From the NCBI GenBank assembly GCA_023376005.1, contig CM042151.1, forward strand, positions 74,398,054 through 74,462,053: a DNA stretch of 64,000 nt, given 5' to 3'. This document shows, piece by piece, positions 1 to 11,040 of this stretch. Source of the DNA: Doryteuthis pealeii. Its lineage: Eukaryota; Mollusca; Cephalopoda; Myopsida; Loliginidae. Position numbers and translations under genes: made by a program. The notes under the pieces were generated by a model. It worked only from the letters and a program-made list of their open reading frames with translations, ran no database searches and had not been told where the DNA came from. Numbering within the stretch: position 1 is the first letter of the stretch; the number at the start of each line of letters is the position of its first letter.

Positions 1-1185
1 AGCAGCAGCAGTGGGAGGAAAAGCAGCAGCAACATTAAAAGCTCCAACAGCAGTGGAAGCAGCTGCAGCGTTAGCAGGATGAGGAGGGTAAACAGGAATA
101 TTAGAAGTCCAAACAACATCAGGGGCGGCAGCACGAGTAGCAGGAGGAGGAGCAACAGCAACAGTAGAAGCCCCATGTGTAGAAGCAGCAGCAGCAGCAG
201 CAGCAGCAGTGGGAGGAAAAGCAGCAGCAACATTAAAAGCTCCAACAGCAGTGGAAGCAGCTGCAGCGTTAGCAGGATGAGGAGGGTAACAGGAATATTA
301 GAAGTCAAAACAACATCAGGGGTGGAAGCACGAGTAGCAGGAGGAGGAGCAACAGCAACAGTAGAAGCCCATGTGTAGAAGCAGAGCAGCAGCAGCAGAG
401 CAGTGGAGGAAAAGCAGCAGCAACATTAAAAGCTCCAACAGCAGTGGAAGCAGCTGCAGCGTTAGCAGGATGAGGAGGGTAAACAGGAATATTAGAAGTC
501 CAAACAACATCAGGGGTGGCAGCACGAGTAGCAGGAGGAGGAGCAACAGCAACAGTAGAAGCCCTGTGTAGCAGCAGCAGCAGCAGCAGCAGTGGGAGGA
601 AAAGCAGCAGCAACATTAAAAGCTCCAACAGCAGTGGAAGCAGCTGCAGCGTTAGCAGGATGAGGAGGGTAAACGAAATATTAGAGTCCAAACAACATCA
701 GGGCGGCAGCACGAGTAGCAGGAGGAGGAGCAACAGCAACAGTAGAAGCCCATGTGTAAGCAAGCAGCAGCAGCAGCAGCAGTGGGAGGAAAGCAGCAGC
801 AACATTAAAAGCTCCAACAGCAGTGGAAGCAGCTGCAGCGTTAGCAGGATGAGGAGGGTAAACAGGATATTAGAAGTCCAAACAACATCAGGGGCGGCAG
901 CACGAGTAGCAGGAGGAGGAGCAACAGCAACGTAGAAGCCCCATGTGTAGAAGCACAGCAGCAGCAGCAGCAGCGTGGGAGGAAAAGCAGCAGCAACATT
1001 AAAAGCTCCAACAGCAGTGGAAGCAGCTGCAGCGTTAGCAGATGAGGAGGGTAAACAGGAATATTAGAAGTCAAACAACATCAGGGGTGGCACACGAGTA
1101 GCAGGAGGAGGAGCAACAGCAACAGTAGAGAAGCCACAACAGCAGTAGAAGAAGCAACAGCAGCAGCAGGAGGAAAAGCAGCGCA
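1..1185 (-). repeat. Coding-type tandem repeat, about 198-bp (66-codon) unit, six copies
   Basis: The landmark gtgggaggaaaagc (or a close variant) recurs at 11, 209, 403, 592, 782 and 975, a spacing of 189-198 bp. On the minus strand one unit reads like PDVVWTSNIPVYPPHPANAA followed by an Ala-rich run. The units differ mainly by one- to three-base deletions that break the frame. Each unit also contains a variable (CAG/GCA)n run, which is poly-Ala on the minus strand. Confidence 0.85.
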
Positions 1186-1361
1186 ACATTAAAAGCTCCA
1201 ACAGCAGAGGAATCAGCAGCACCAGTAGTAGCAGAGGAGTAGGAGAGACGCAACAGCAGGAGCAGGATTTGCATTTGGCGATGCTTCGTTTTCTGGGTTT
1301 GGATTAATTATTGTCCTTGTGAGAATTGACAGAACATTTGGAGAACTCAAAACAGCAGCAT

Positions 1362-2790
1362 TAGCAGGAGGAAGAGGGAGAAACGGCAATAGTAGAAGTC
1401 CCAACAGCAGCAGGTGCAGCAGTAGTAGGAGGATGAGCAACAGCAACATTAAAAGCTCCACAGCAGAAGGAGCAGCAGCACCGGTAGCAGAATAGGACGA
1501 GAGAGGCAGATGATAGGAGGACGAGACGATGAGTAGGAGGACGAGGACGATGAGTAGGAGGACGAGGACGAGCAACAGCAGCAGGTGCAGCAGTGTAGTA
1601 GGAGGAGCAACAGCAACATTAAAAACTCCAACAGCAGAAGGAGCAGCACACGTAGCAGGAATAGGACGAGGACGAGGACGATGAGTAGGAGGACGAGCAG
1701 AGGATGAGGACGAGCAACAGCAGGAGCAGGATTTGCATTTGGCGATGCTTCGTTTTCTGGGTTTGGATTAATTATTGTCCCTGTGAGAATTGACAGAACA
1801 TTTGGAACTGAGCACTGCCAAAACAGCAGCATTAGCAGGAGAAGAGGGGAAACGGCAAAGTAGAAGTCCCAACAGCAGCAGGTGCAGAGTAGTAGGAGGA
1901 GGAGCAACAGCAACATTAAAACTCCAACAGCAGAAGGAGCAGCAGCACCGGTAGCAGGAATAGGACGGGGACGAGGACGATGAGTAGGAGGACGAGGACG
2001 ATGAGTAGGAGACGAGGACGAGACGAGCAACAGCAGCAGGTGCAGCAGTAGTAGTAGGAGGAGCAACAGCAACATTCAAAACTCCAACAGCAGAAGGAGC
2101 AGCAGCACCGGTAGCAGGAATAGGACGGGGACGAGGACGATGAGTAGGAGGACGAGGACGATGAGTAGGAGTACGAGGACGAGGACGAGCAACAGCAGCA
2201 GGTGCAGCAGTAGTAGTAGGAGGAGCAACAGCAACATTAAAAACTCCAACAGCAGAAGGAGCAGCAGCACCGGTAGCAGGAATAGGACGAGGACGAGGAC
2301 GATGAGTAGGAGGACGAGGACGAGGATGAGGACGAGCAACAGCAGGAGCAGGATTTGCATTTGGCGATGCTTCGTTTTCTGGGTTTGGATTAATTATTGT
2401 CCCTGTGAGAATTGACAGAACATTTGGAGAACTCTGGAGCCATTTGCTGCCTAAAACAGCAGCATTAGCAGGAGGAAGAGGGGAAACGGCAATAGTAGAA
2501 GTCCCAACAGCAGCAGGTGCAGCAGTAGTAGGAGGATGAGCAACAGCAACATTAAAAGCTCCAACAGCAGAAGGAGCAGCAGCACCGGTAGCAGGAATAG
2601 GACGGGGACGAGGACGATGAGTAGGAGGACGAGGAGAGACGAGCAACAGCAGCAGGTGCAGCAGTAGTAGTAGGAGGAGCAACAGCAACATTAAAACTCC
2701 AACAGCAGAAGGAGCAGCAGCACCGGTAGCAGGAATAGGACGAGGACGAGGACGATGAGTAGGAGGACGAGGAAGGAGGAGCAACAGCAG
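1362..2790 (-). repeat. Nested tandem repeats of about 160-175 bp with inserted N-terminal modules
   Basis: The block with agcaacagcaacattaaaa occurs near 1437, 1608, 1905, 2226, 2537 and 2679. It carries purine-rich gacgaggacgatgagtagg runs that read PRPRPPTHRPRP on the minus strand. The array is interrupted by copies of the N-terminal coding module at 1729 and 2351, with further copies at its edges (1265 and 2796), so whole 5' gene segments were copied along with the body repeats. Confidence 0.75.
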
Positions 2791-2937
2791 GAGCAGGATT
2801 TGCATTTGGCGATGCTTCGTTTTCTGGGTTTGATCTACCTGGATTAATTATTGTCCCTGTGAGAATTGACAAACACTTGGAGAATTCTGCAGCCATTTGC
2901 TTTCTAAAATATCTCTTAGTTCATAAGTTATTGGCAT

Positions 2938-3108
2938 CTTGTCTTATTTTAATATCCTTGTTTCGAAAAACCTGCAAATACAGAAAAAATGAATTTTATA
3001 ATTAATTCAAACAAAATATAACATTATCGGATATAGTGTTAAAAAAAGGTCTTAGGAATGTCAGAATTTTACTTTAAAACATGTTTTTATACATATAGAT
3101 ATAGATTC

Positions 3109-3196
<88 letters not shown>

Positions 3197-3219
3197 CATA
3201 CATTGAGATAGATAGATAA

Positions 3220-3264
<45 letters not shown>

Positions 3265-3984
3265 TGTTTTCGTTTCCTTTTTCTATATTATAATGTTATA
3301 TATGATATTCATATTTTTTTTTAAATCGAAATGTTAGTTGCTCCAATAAAAATCGTAATAACGTGTAACTTTAAGTAGAGAGATAATATTTTGTGTAACA
3401 AAACGTTTTAGCATTATATACGTTATCACGCTAAGTATTTCTATTATGTTCCGAAAACATTCATGCAGTTATTTAGTAGAAAATACCAAACAAATTACAG
3501 ACAAAGAAAAAAAAATTTGATCGTATATGCGCAATTTTCCAATCTAAGTTTATTTCTTCCTTTGTTATCAATAAAACCAGTAAAAACAGCAGTGAGTTAT
3601 GTTTGTGTTGATTTATTTTTCAGTACATCAAGTTTTTTTTATATGCATACATAAATTACCGCAGCCGTCAAGCCAAGTATTTATAAATATGCTTTTGAAA
3701 ATTCATTGAAAGACTTTTGCGGAGATAGTGAAGAAAGTACAGGCGGACACGACTTTTTATCTAAAAAATTATAACAAAAATTATTTAAAGTGAGAGGAAC
3801 AAATGTTGAAGAGAATTGACTCTTCTCCCAAGTTCAAATTCTGATTGTTAGAGTTTTACTCTGTGTTAATTATTTTCAGAAAACATATGTATTCATCGTT
3901 TCTCTTACTTTTAAGTAGATCTACACTGTAGGTAATCTTCCAGTTCCTTTTATAATTAGTGAACAATTACCAAGAGTAATTTAT
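2938..3984. other. Copy 1 upstream intron and AT-rich repeat-derived spacer
   Basis: No gene seen. 2971-3060 matches the intron 5' of the other Ala-rich copies (39746-39840 and 56013-56105). 3219-3440 is one arm of the GA-ended interspersed element described at 57.4 kb. 3440-3960 is a repeated AT-rich segment also present at 19.0-19.4 kb and, more diverged, at 21.96-22.3 and 23.63-23.92 kb. Confidence 0.5.
3109..3261. repeat. Compound microsatellite (CA)n-(TA)n-(GA)n
   Basis: About 78 bp of CA, a short TA run, a gata-rich bridge, then about 40 bp of GA. The GA tract is the outer end of the repeat arm that continues to 3440. Confidence 0.95.
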
Positions 3985-4238
3985 GAGAAGGGGCCGGGTT
4001 AGCTCAGTCGGTAGAGCGTTCGGCTAGAAACCACAAGGTTCCTAGTTCGATACCGGTCCTCGCCAACTCAGCGTATGAGTAGCACAGGGATCTGTGCGGT
4101 GAAGTAAGGAGCTGATGGTAGGTGTGGCGCTCCACCTCAGATGCTAAAACAATCTCCTTGGTCTAGCGCTATTGAAAAGGGGATAGACTCCCTCTCTGAC
4201 TGGCTGATACCGACTTTAGGCCGCCCCGTCGACTTTAC
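3985..4238 (+). mobile_element. tRNA-derived SINE (family 1)
   Basis: The head has a pol III A box (TAGCTCAGTCGG) at about 3999 and a B box (AGTTCGATACC) at about 4043, 3' of a degenerate anticodon arm, so it is not a working tRNA. The body runs through gtgtggcgctccacctcag and ends near ccgactttagg. The flanks match uninterrupted sequence at 41452-41500 and 57710-57760, which shows the insertion limits to within a few bases. Related copies occur at 11.1 (minus), 13.8 (minus) and 30.8 kb (plus). tRNA-derived SINEs are well known in cephalopods; the exact family name is not assigned. Confidence 0.85.
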
Positions 4239-4296
4239 TTACTGTTAATCTGAAGGTTTTATTAACTGTTTATTTTACGCTTTGATACAAATTTGA

Positions 4297-4745
4297 ATAT
4301 ATTTAAACGGGAAAGCTTATAGAATAATTTCATTTAGTTTATAATAACGTAAAAAATAATAATGTACATTTCTTCTTGCATAAAACATTGTGCAAATACT
4401 TAGAATGACAACATAAGTAAAGTTAGTACAATTTGTTATTTTTTACAACGTTAGTGTTGAACTCTGGACTTTTAATGCGTTAAGCTAGAAATTAAAACTA
4501 CTATCATATACGTTTCCTTAAAGAAACAGATTAAACTACAAACATTTGAGAATCAGCTGACCAATGTTTCATCATTTAAATACGTTCCCTCTTACCTTGC
4601 AGACGGAATTTATTTTTATAACTACCTCAATTAAAATCTCAAGTGGCTACACTCAGTTTTTAACTTGTAAATGCACTCCCCACTAACGTTTAACTCGATG
4701 CACATACATTCTATTAACAGATTTTTGTAAAGGCCGTATGTGTCA
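4297..4745. repeat. Short version of the 5988-7455 AT-rich block
   Basis: 4297-4430 matches 5988-6190, and 4430-4745 matches 7140-7455. About 1 kb present in the middle of the second copy is missing here. A third, full-length version lies at 57795-60035. No coding potential. Confidence 0.75.
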
Positions 4746-4776
4746 CCATCCACTATTGTTTTTCTGGCAATTCAAT

Positions 4777-4908
4777 TAGGTTGAACTATATGATATGGTA
4801 ACTTTAAAATTAATAAATAAACAATTATTAGGTTGAACTATATGATATAGTAACTTTAAAATTAATAAATAAACAATTATTAGGTTGAACTATATGATAT
4901 GGTAACTT
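4777..4908. repeat. 52-bp tandem repeat, about 2.5 copies
   Basis: taggttgaactatatgatat starts at 4777, 4829 and 4881, exactly 52 bp apart. Copies differ by single bases (gatatgg or gatatag). Confidence 0.9.
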
Positions 4909-4909
4909 A

Positions 4910-5345
4910 AAAAAAATGTTTTTTGAGATTTCTTTTTTACTCATTTCGATAATTATTTAATTGGCTAATATCTTATAAAATAAATAAAAATTATGCATCG
5001 ATATTTTTCTGCTTAAAAAGTTAAAAAATTATACATCGAGTTTTTCTTCGAAACTTATTACTTTATGCCCTTAGAATAAGGTTTGTATTAAATAGATATT
5101 TATGTATAGAATCTAACATATAACATGTTAAACTTAACATATAACATGTTAAACTTAACATCAGGATATTCATATTTTAAATGAATTTTATATTTTAATT
5201 TTTATATCAAAATACTTAAAGTTTTGAAATAAAATAACTAATGCATTATAAAATTCATTAATTAATAAGTATATACTGAAAATTTCATTAAAATCAGATA
5301 ATTCCCTGATCTTTGGTAAATTTTAAAAAATCGCTAATTACGCAC
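4910..5345. mobile_element. AT-rich element related to the inverted-repeat element at 31.1-32.0 kb
   Basis: 5160-5345 matches 31800-31930 in the same orientation and 31180-31310 inverted (shared gttttgaaataaaataact and gataattccctgat). 4920-5000 matches the inner part of that element inverted. A 21-bp direct repeat (taacatataacatgttaaact) occurs twice at 5114-5155. No protein is encoded. Confidence 0.55.
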
Positions 5346-5359
5346 CTGGAAATTCAATA

Positions 5360-5985
5360 GGATCAGTGCTACACCAGAATCAATATAGTTCTAAAAAAAC
5401 AATTTCTTTCTTTTCTATTAAATTGAACAATGCACAAGAAAAAAACAGCGCTTTCACGAGGGAGTTACTTGCAATTTACCTATCCATAATAAATTTTCGA
5501 CATCTCGATTTTACTGTTTCACGGATCACAAGTCTCTCACGTTTGCACGTGAATACAGATAAATATACACCCAGAGATGCTCGGCTTCTAGATTATATAG
5601 CCCAATTCACCTCGGATATTCACTATATTAAGGGTTTCGACAACATTGTGGCATACACACTATCACGCTCCACAATACAATCTAAAGACTCAAAAACCCT
5701 TAATTTCGACCCCATCGCCGAGGAACAACAAAAGATAAAACGCTGAATCGGCAAAAAAGAGGACACTTCCTTGATACTTAAAGAGCACCCAGTACCTTTC
5801 GGAACGAAAACACTGCTTTGCGACGTAGGGACAGGCTATTCAAGGCCTTACATACCACCTTCATTAAGAAAAGCAGTTTTTACACATTCCACAACCTGTC
5901 GCATCCTGATTGGCAATCATTCTGTTAGACCCAAAATGCGCACAGACATAAAAAAAATTGGACTCAAACCTGTTTGAATTGCCAT
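5360..5985 (+). mobile_element. Ty3/gypsy pol fragment: RNase H end and integrase zinc-binding region, broken
   Basis: 5360-5746 encodes the end of an LTR-retrotransposon RNase H. It starts at SVLHQ and runs through RELLAIYLSIINFRHL, PRDARLLDYIAQFTSDI and IKGFDNIVAYTLSR. The family normally has Asp in the last motif (VADALSR type); here it is Tyr, so a catalytic residue is lost. 5771-5985 continues with the linker (PVPFGTKTLLCDVGTGYSRPYIPPSLR) and the start of the integrase HHCC zinc-binding domain, broken by a frameshift at the final Cys pair. No LTRs, reverse transcriptase or integrase core are present. It is a dead internal piece between two AT-rich repeat blocks. Confidence 0.85.
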
Positions 5986-5987
5986 AA

Positions 5988-8720
5988 TATATTTAAACGG
6001 GAAAGCTTATAGAATAATTTCATTTAGTTTATAATAACGTAAAAAATCTTACAAAATAATTAAAATCATTTAATAATAACGCACATGAATATGTATTGCA
6101 CATTTCTTCTTTCATAAAACATTGTGGAAATATTTAGCATGACAACATAAATAAATTTAGTACAATTCATGTATGCATATAAAAAAGTTTGACAAAATAA
6201 CAAACCAAAAATGATCAAAGTTGATGTTTCTTTGTGTGTAATTTGTTATTTATCTCCTCCTAGATAACTGCATGTATATTTTTAAAACATGGTTAAATAT
6301 TTAGCAGGATCAAATAAAAAATCCTAGAATGTTTTGTTAAATCAAATGTCTTACATGAAGTTAAAAGTACTTAATATATATTAGATACTACATATTAACT
6401 GACTATTAAAATCACAATATATTATCTACCTACTTTGAGTTACACGTTATTACGATCCGTATTTGAGCAATATTCTTTTCATAAAAACTCCGATTTAAAA
6501 ATAGAAATATGAATATCATATCTAACAATATAATAAAGAAAAAGGAAAAGAAGAAACTATCCTCTCTCTCTCTTTAAGATCACATAGGAAAGAAACTGTC
6601 AGTAACACGGGTTAACTCCATGTTCACGCTACCTTTACTTAAACTTATATTGTGTAAATATGAATGGAAATTCATGAACATTTTGGATACGGACGTGTGA
6701 GGAATATTAAAAAATTATACTTCATTAAACAGTCGGATTTTATATCTATTTTACTTCTCATGTTTAGACAAATAAATTTTCGAAGAATAAAGAATAGGAA
6801 ATATAAATACCTTTTAAATGAATAATAAAAAACAAGACTTTCTCAACAAGAAAGTTATAAGAAATACAAAAACTGTCAAATTAAATATTTCAAACAAAGT
6901 ACTTACTTATTTGTCGATGATTATTTCCTGATCAATATTATACTTGTAGCTGTTGTTTCTTCAGAAAGAGAATTCTTCAAACGTCCGTTCAGTTACTTGA
7001 AAATTATATTATGAAAAAATTGCGAGGATTTACTAAATATATAGTAGGACTTTTACTGTATTCATACACGTTTACTTAAATAAACAGATCAAATAGGTAT
7101 CTCTGCCGGGTATCATATTACTGAATTAATTATTTCTGGTTTTGTTATTTTTTAAAACACTAATGTTGAACTCAGGACTTTTACTGCATTAGGCTAGAAA
7201 TGAAAACTGTGGTCATCCACGTTTACTTAAATGAACAGATCAAATTACAAACAATTGAAAACCAGCTGACCAATGTTTCATCATTTAGATACGTTCCCTC
7301 TTACCTTGCTGAGAGAATCTTTTTATAACTACCTCAATTAAATAGGCTACACTCAGTTTTTAACTTGTAAATACACTCCCCAATAACTTGTACCTCGATA
7401 TACATACATTCTATTAACAGATTTTTGTAAAGGCAGTATGTTTCACCATCCACGGCTAAAATATGGACTAAAAATCGAAATAAATGATATTTTATTTACT
7501 TTCAAAGATAATTCTTTAGCATCGTATTTGATTAAATGATTAAAAATACAAATGACAAAAATATTTATTAAGAAAAAATGACAAACAACCTTCCTTAAAC
7601 GGTTTTATTATGAAGTATGGGAATAAAGACTTTCTAATATTAATTTATATACATTTATATATAGTATCGAATATTCCGATCTAATGCTAATAATTCATCG
7701 ACAATGATATTGTTTAATGTAACTATTATATTTAATAATAATATTTGTATAGTTAAATGGTTTCGAATATTTCTATCTAATACCAATAGTTTACAAGTAA
7801 TTTAAATAACTACTTCTACAACGAATATTAATGATTATGATGATAATAATATTTATCATAAATATAATTATAATAACCCTTGTAAACGACTATAAGTAAA
7901 TTAGTATAAATGGTTTGCATATAGTTAAATGGTTTCAAATATTCCTATCTAGCAATAATTCTATTTAATGATAATCGTTTGTTTGCAAATGATTTTATCG
8001 GTTCAAGTATTAATATTTAATACTAATGATTTTCCAAAGAATATATTCGACCCATAAATGAGACCCTAAAAGTTACTGCACCTCTAGATCAGTGTGGATT
8101 TTGAAATTGAAACTTTAAAAATTTAAGAAATTTGGGGGCCTTCTGATGTATTAAAACTCGCATTAAGTTTTTTTTTCTGGAATATCTTTACTAAAGTTAC
8201 TGTTTGGTAAACTTGTGTGATGTAGATACAATTCTCTTTTATAATTTGTGTTTTCCATTTTCTACTCTCTCATATTACTTGTAATGTCTCAGAATTTTAT
8301 GCAGGAATTTATGAATTGTCATTAGTCTAAAGTTACTTTTCTTCCCCGTGTGCGTATTTATATTGACATGTATTATAATTAAACCTGTTGACTTGACAGA
8401 GTTAACCAACAACGTACACACGTCTCGAATTTATATTGGCTAGATATGATTAAAATAGAATTATATATGACATCAAGTATTCTTTTCTAATACTAATAAT
8501 TTATACACAATTGTATATTATGAATTAACAATTCTATTTAATATTTATTTGTACAGCTATATGGTTTCAAGTATTCGTATCTAACGAAGGTATTTATGTA
8601 ATTCCAAGTAACTAATAATCATAATATTTAGAAAACGATTGTAGCTACTAATAAGTTTTTACTAAATACAAATAATTTACATTCCTTTCCCTGAATGTTT
8701 GAGATAAGGCTCAATGATTA
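5988..8720. repeat. AT-rich duplicated block (paralogous to 57.8-60.4 kb)
   Basis: No gene. 5988-7455 matches 57795-60035. 8160-8510 matches 60050-60370. 7880-8720 matches 20820-21660. A CT run at about 6560-6575 corresponds to the long (CT)n at 58276. The 6290-6580 part is the inverted arm of the GA-ended element. 6945-7075 is the single-arm counterpart of the palindrome at 59361-59579. Confidence 0.75.
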
Positions 8721-8726
8721 CTATTA

Positions 8727-8815
8727 TCTGCGTTATTCGGACTATTGTCGTCATCTTCATTGTTATCTGTTCAACATTTCGACCGATATGCCCTCTGGTC
8801 TTCTTCAGGTATTTC
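8727..8815. mobile_element. Half copy of the foldback element at 20.1 kb
   Basis: Matches the left arm of the 20127-20353 inverted-repeat element (ctgcgttattcggactattg, then a cttcattgttatctg block). The opposite arm is absent. Another half copy is at about 21655-21745. Confidence 0.6.
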
Positions 8816-8871
8816 TTGTCGGCTCGGTAACCTTCTTTTCGGACTCGGGAACCTGCTTGTCGTAATCGAGA

Positions 8872-9075
8872 GCCATCTCGGAACTTTGAACCTAACCATT
8901 TATTCAGTCCACGGGGTATCCTGTTCTCATTCCGCTAACCATAGCTGGGGTAGAGGCGTTAAGCTGTGTTTTCTATGTTACTTGTGCCTTTGGTCAGGAT
9001 TTAACCTGCAATCTAGAGATAACTGTCACTTAGAACTGTCTTAACCTAACTCCTTTATCCACTAGGCCATGTGTC
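8872..9075 (-). mobile_element. tRNA-derived SINE (family 2), minus strand
   Basis: Read on the minus strand, an A-box-like ATGGCCTAGTGGATAAAG is followed by a B-box-like GCAGGTTAAATCC, then a body ending near the foldback half at 8815. A second copy at 16148-16365 has a better B box (GGTTCAATCC). The head resembles a tRNA gene but cannot form a full cloverleaf. Confidence 0.7.
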
Positions 9076-9244
9076 TAATTGGACAAACCAGTGTGAATTT
9101 TGGGAACTTATAAACCTAATGTCTTCTTTTTGGCTAGAATATCTACCTATTCACTTATGTATGATTTTTTTTTATCTCGAATCATATTGGGTGTTTTTTT
9201 TATTTTTAATAAGGCTAGATTTTTTTAAAAATCCATCAATAACA

Positions 9245-9445
9245 GATATTTGGACTTCTCAATACTGGTAAAATCTCACAGGCTGATATGTGTGTCTATA
9301 TTGATAAATATATTCATACATTGCTACGTCTGTTTCTCCAGGTTTTACATCATATCTTTTTTCATGTCTTGTGACTCTCAAACATTTAAACATACAGATA
9401 GTAGATAGATTTTTACAGCCAATTTTTCCGTGCTTGGAAACTTTT
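9245..9445. repeat. Repeat block shared with 47030-47226 and 61640-61840
   Basis: All three copies contain ggacttctcaatactggt or a variant, then a catgtcttgtgactctcaaa block and a lysine-poor AT-rich tail. In the 47-kb copy the LINE begins right after this block. Non-coding. Confidence 0.7.
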
Positions 9446-9775
9446 TCCACCAAAAACTATCGGAATGGATAAATCTATCACTGAAACTGAAATTGAAATA
9501 AAAGGAATGTTTTGTTGAATGAAAATTCCGCTTTCCCTTTCAATTTAAACAATTTTCTCAAGAAAATTTCAACACATATCACTTTGAAATGATGACGTGA
9601 CATTGTTTATTACTGTCGTTTAAAAGATTTACAACAAATTTACTAATTAAATTATATATTTCACAAATAAACTTTAAAAAAATAATATGTGCTTTGTAAG
9701 TAACTAAAGTAATTTGTTCATTGATAAAATTTTTTCAATCACATTACACTGGTCATGAACTACATAAAGCTGTGG

Positions 9776-9965
9776 CAATACATACCCCCTTGATTTAAAG
9801 GGACTGGACAGGGTTTATTGCCAAGTGAGTGAGGCACCCCCTTGTGTGGGGATGCCGACGAGATCAACACATTTTTACCCATGAGTCTCGGCTCGTGGGT
9901 GGTCCTACATAAATAGGACCTTGTGCCTTATCCGCACGCGTGGGGTGTGCGGTAAATACGAGTAA
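9776..9965 (+). repeat. GC-rich satellite monomer (partial)
   Basis: Carries the hallmark cttgatttaaagggactgga, the direct-repeat gggatgccgacgagatcaac and the cggtaaata end. It is nearly identical to 61906-62090 and diverged from the tandem monomers at 60.4-61.5 kb. Confidence 0.75.
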
Positions 9966-10524
9966 TTTTCTTTTTCGAAGAGAAAAAACGTATAACTTTT
10001 AGAAGAGTGATTAACTTACCAAATATTGTTTGGACAATTGAATATTTTTATTGTATTCTTGATGCTGATCCAATAATCAAATAAAAAAAGGAGACTTCTT
10101 TCTTTCATAGTTATTTCATTCACTTAACTAAGCAAACACTATTAAGCATAACGTCGTATATATAGAAAATTATCAATCAAACTACAACCACTGAAATATG
10201 CCAGTCACATTAAGAGCCTAAAATAATCCCATTTGTATATAACCGTTGAGAGGAGAAGGAAGGAAGGATTGAAATTTTATTCACAAAAAATCATTTTATT
10301 CACAAAAATCATTGATCAGAAAAGGAGAACAAAAAAAAAAAGGAAAAAAATCTACAATTAAAAAATAAAAACGGATGGTTAGCGCGGGACCCCTCTCGAA
10401 AGCTAATATAGTGAACAAAAAAAAAAAAAACAAAACAAGGTAACCTGGTTAAATATTAATACGGGGCATGAAAAAAAATCCCTAAACCACTATCATATCT
10501 CTGAAGAACTTGATTTCCTGAAAA

Positions 10525-10579
10525 GCGAGGGGGACTTAAAAAATAATGCTATTTGCATTATTTTTTTAAGCCCCCTCGC
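10525..10579. repeat. 25-bp near-perfect hairpin, copy-specific
   Basis: Arms 10525-10549 and 10555-10579 (gcgagggggacttaaaaaat and its complement) enclose a 5-nt loop tattt. The paralogous position at about 62656 has only the first arm, followed by unrelated sequence. Confidence 0.9.
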
Positions 10580-11040
10580 CGTAGCAACTTAAAAAACACA
10601 ATGTAAATCAAGTATTCAGGCGATTCCAAATTATATAAAACGACGTTGTTGAAGACTCAATTTGCAGTGCAAATAAAACAACAACAATTAAACTGGATGA
10701 ATCTCCGAAGTTCGGCTCCGACAAGCACAACCAATAGCAGAAATAAGACGGACATATTTGATCGAGTGAAAAATATCTGGTAAACTATAAAAATAAGATT
10801 CGTTATACGCAACTTATTACTTGTATATACTTTTCTTATCTATTTGATTTTCCTTTATATTTTTGAACCTCCTCATGTAAATAATCAGGAGAATTAATAT
10901 AAAAAACACAAACACCTACACAGGTGATGAATAGTTAATTTATTTTTCTGTCCATTTTAAGGTTAATATAATTCAATTCGAAATCGAACAGAATAAGTCT
11001 TCTTTTAATAGAAAAATTTAATAAATCTTTAAAAAGTTAA

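Larger units (their letters stand above)
1..2937 (-). pseudogene. Ala/Pro-rich C2HC-finger family, copy 1: degenerate, internally amplified, partial at left edge
   Basis: The ATG at 2937 opens with the family N-terminal module (MPITYELRDILESKW), but the frame is lost soon after, near 2880, by small deletions. The rest reads as Ala/Pro/Val-rich protein only by switching between minus-strand frames. The N-terminal motif (SPNVLSILTG, then NPENEASPNANPAPAVA) recurs four times inside the locus, at about 1265, 1729, 2351 and 2796. Between these lie units of about 160-175 bp rich in PRPPTHRPRP. From about 1190 to the window edge the body is a 66-codon tandem repeat. The C-terminal finger is not in the window. 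An intron acceptor reads on the minus strand with the exon starting at 2971, and an in-frame TAA lies two codons before the ATG. Family identity is certain from the copies at 39 and 55 kb. It is either a pseudogene or an expanded gene corrupted by sequence errors. Confidence 0.75.

Noticed and set aside
1..1185. CRISPR-like array because of regular repeats
   Set aside because: The units are contiguous 189-198-bp coding-type repeats without unique spacers.
305..2360. Poly-Leu and Ser/Arg-rich open frames in the first 2.4 kb
   Set aside because: They are alternative frames of the Ala/Pro-rich coding repeats of copy 1.
3991..4065. Functional tRNA gene
   Set aside because: A and B boxes are present, but the anticodon arm and acceptor stem do not pair and the sequence continues into a SINE body shared by other copies.
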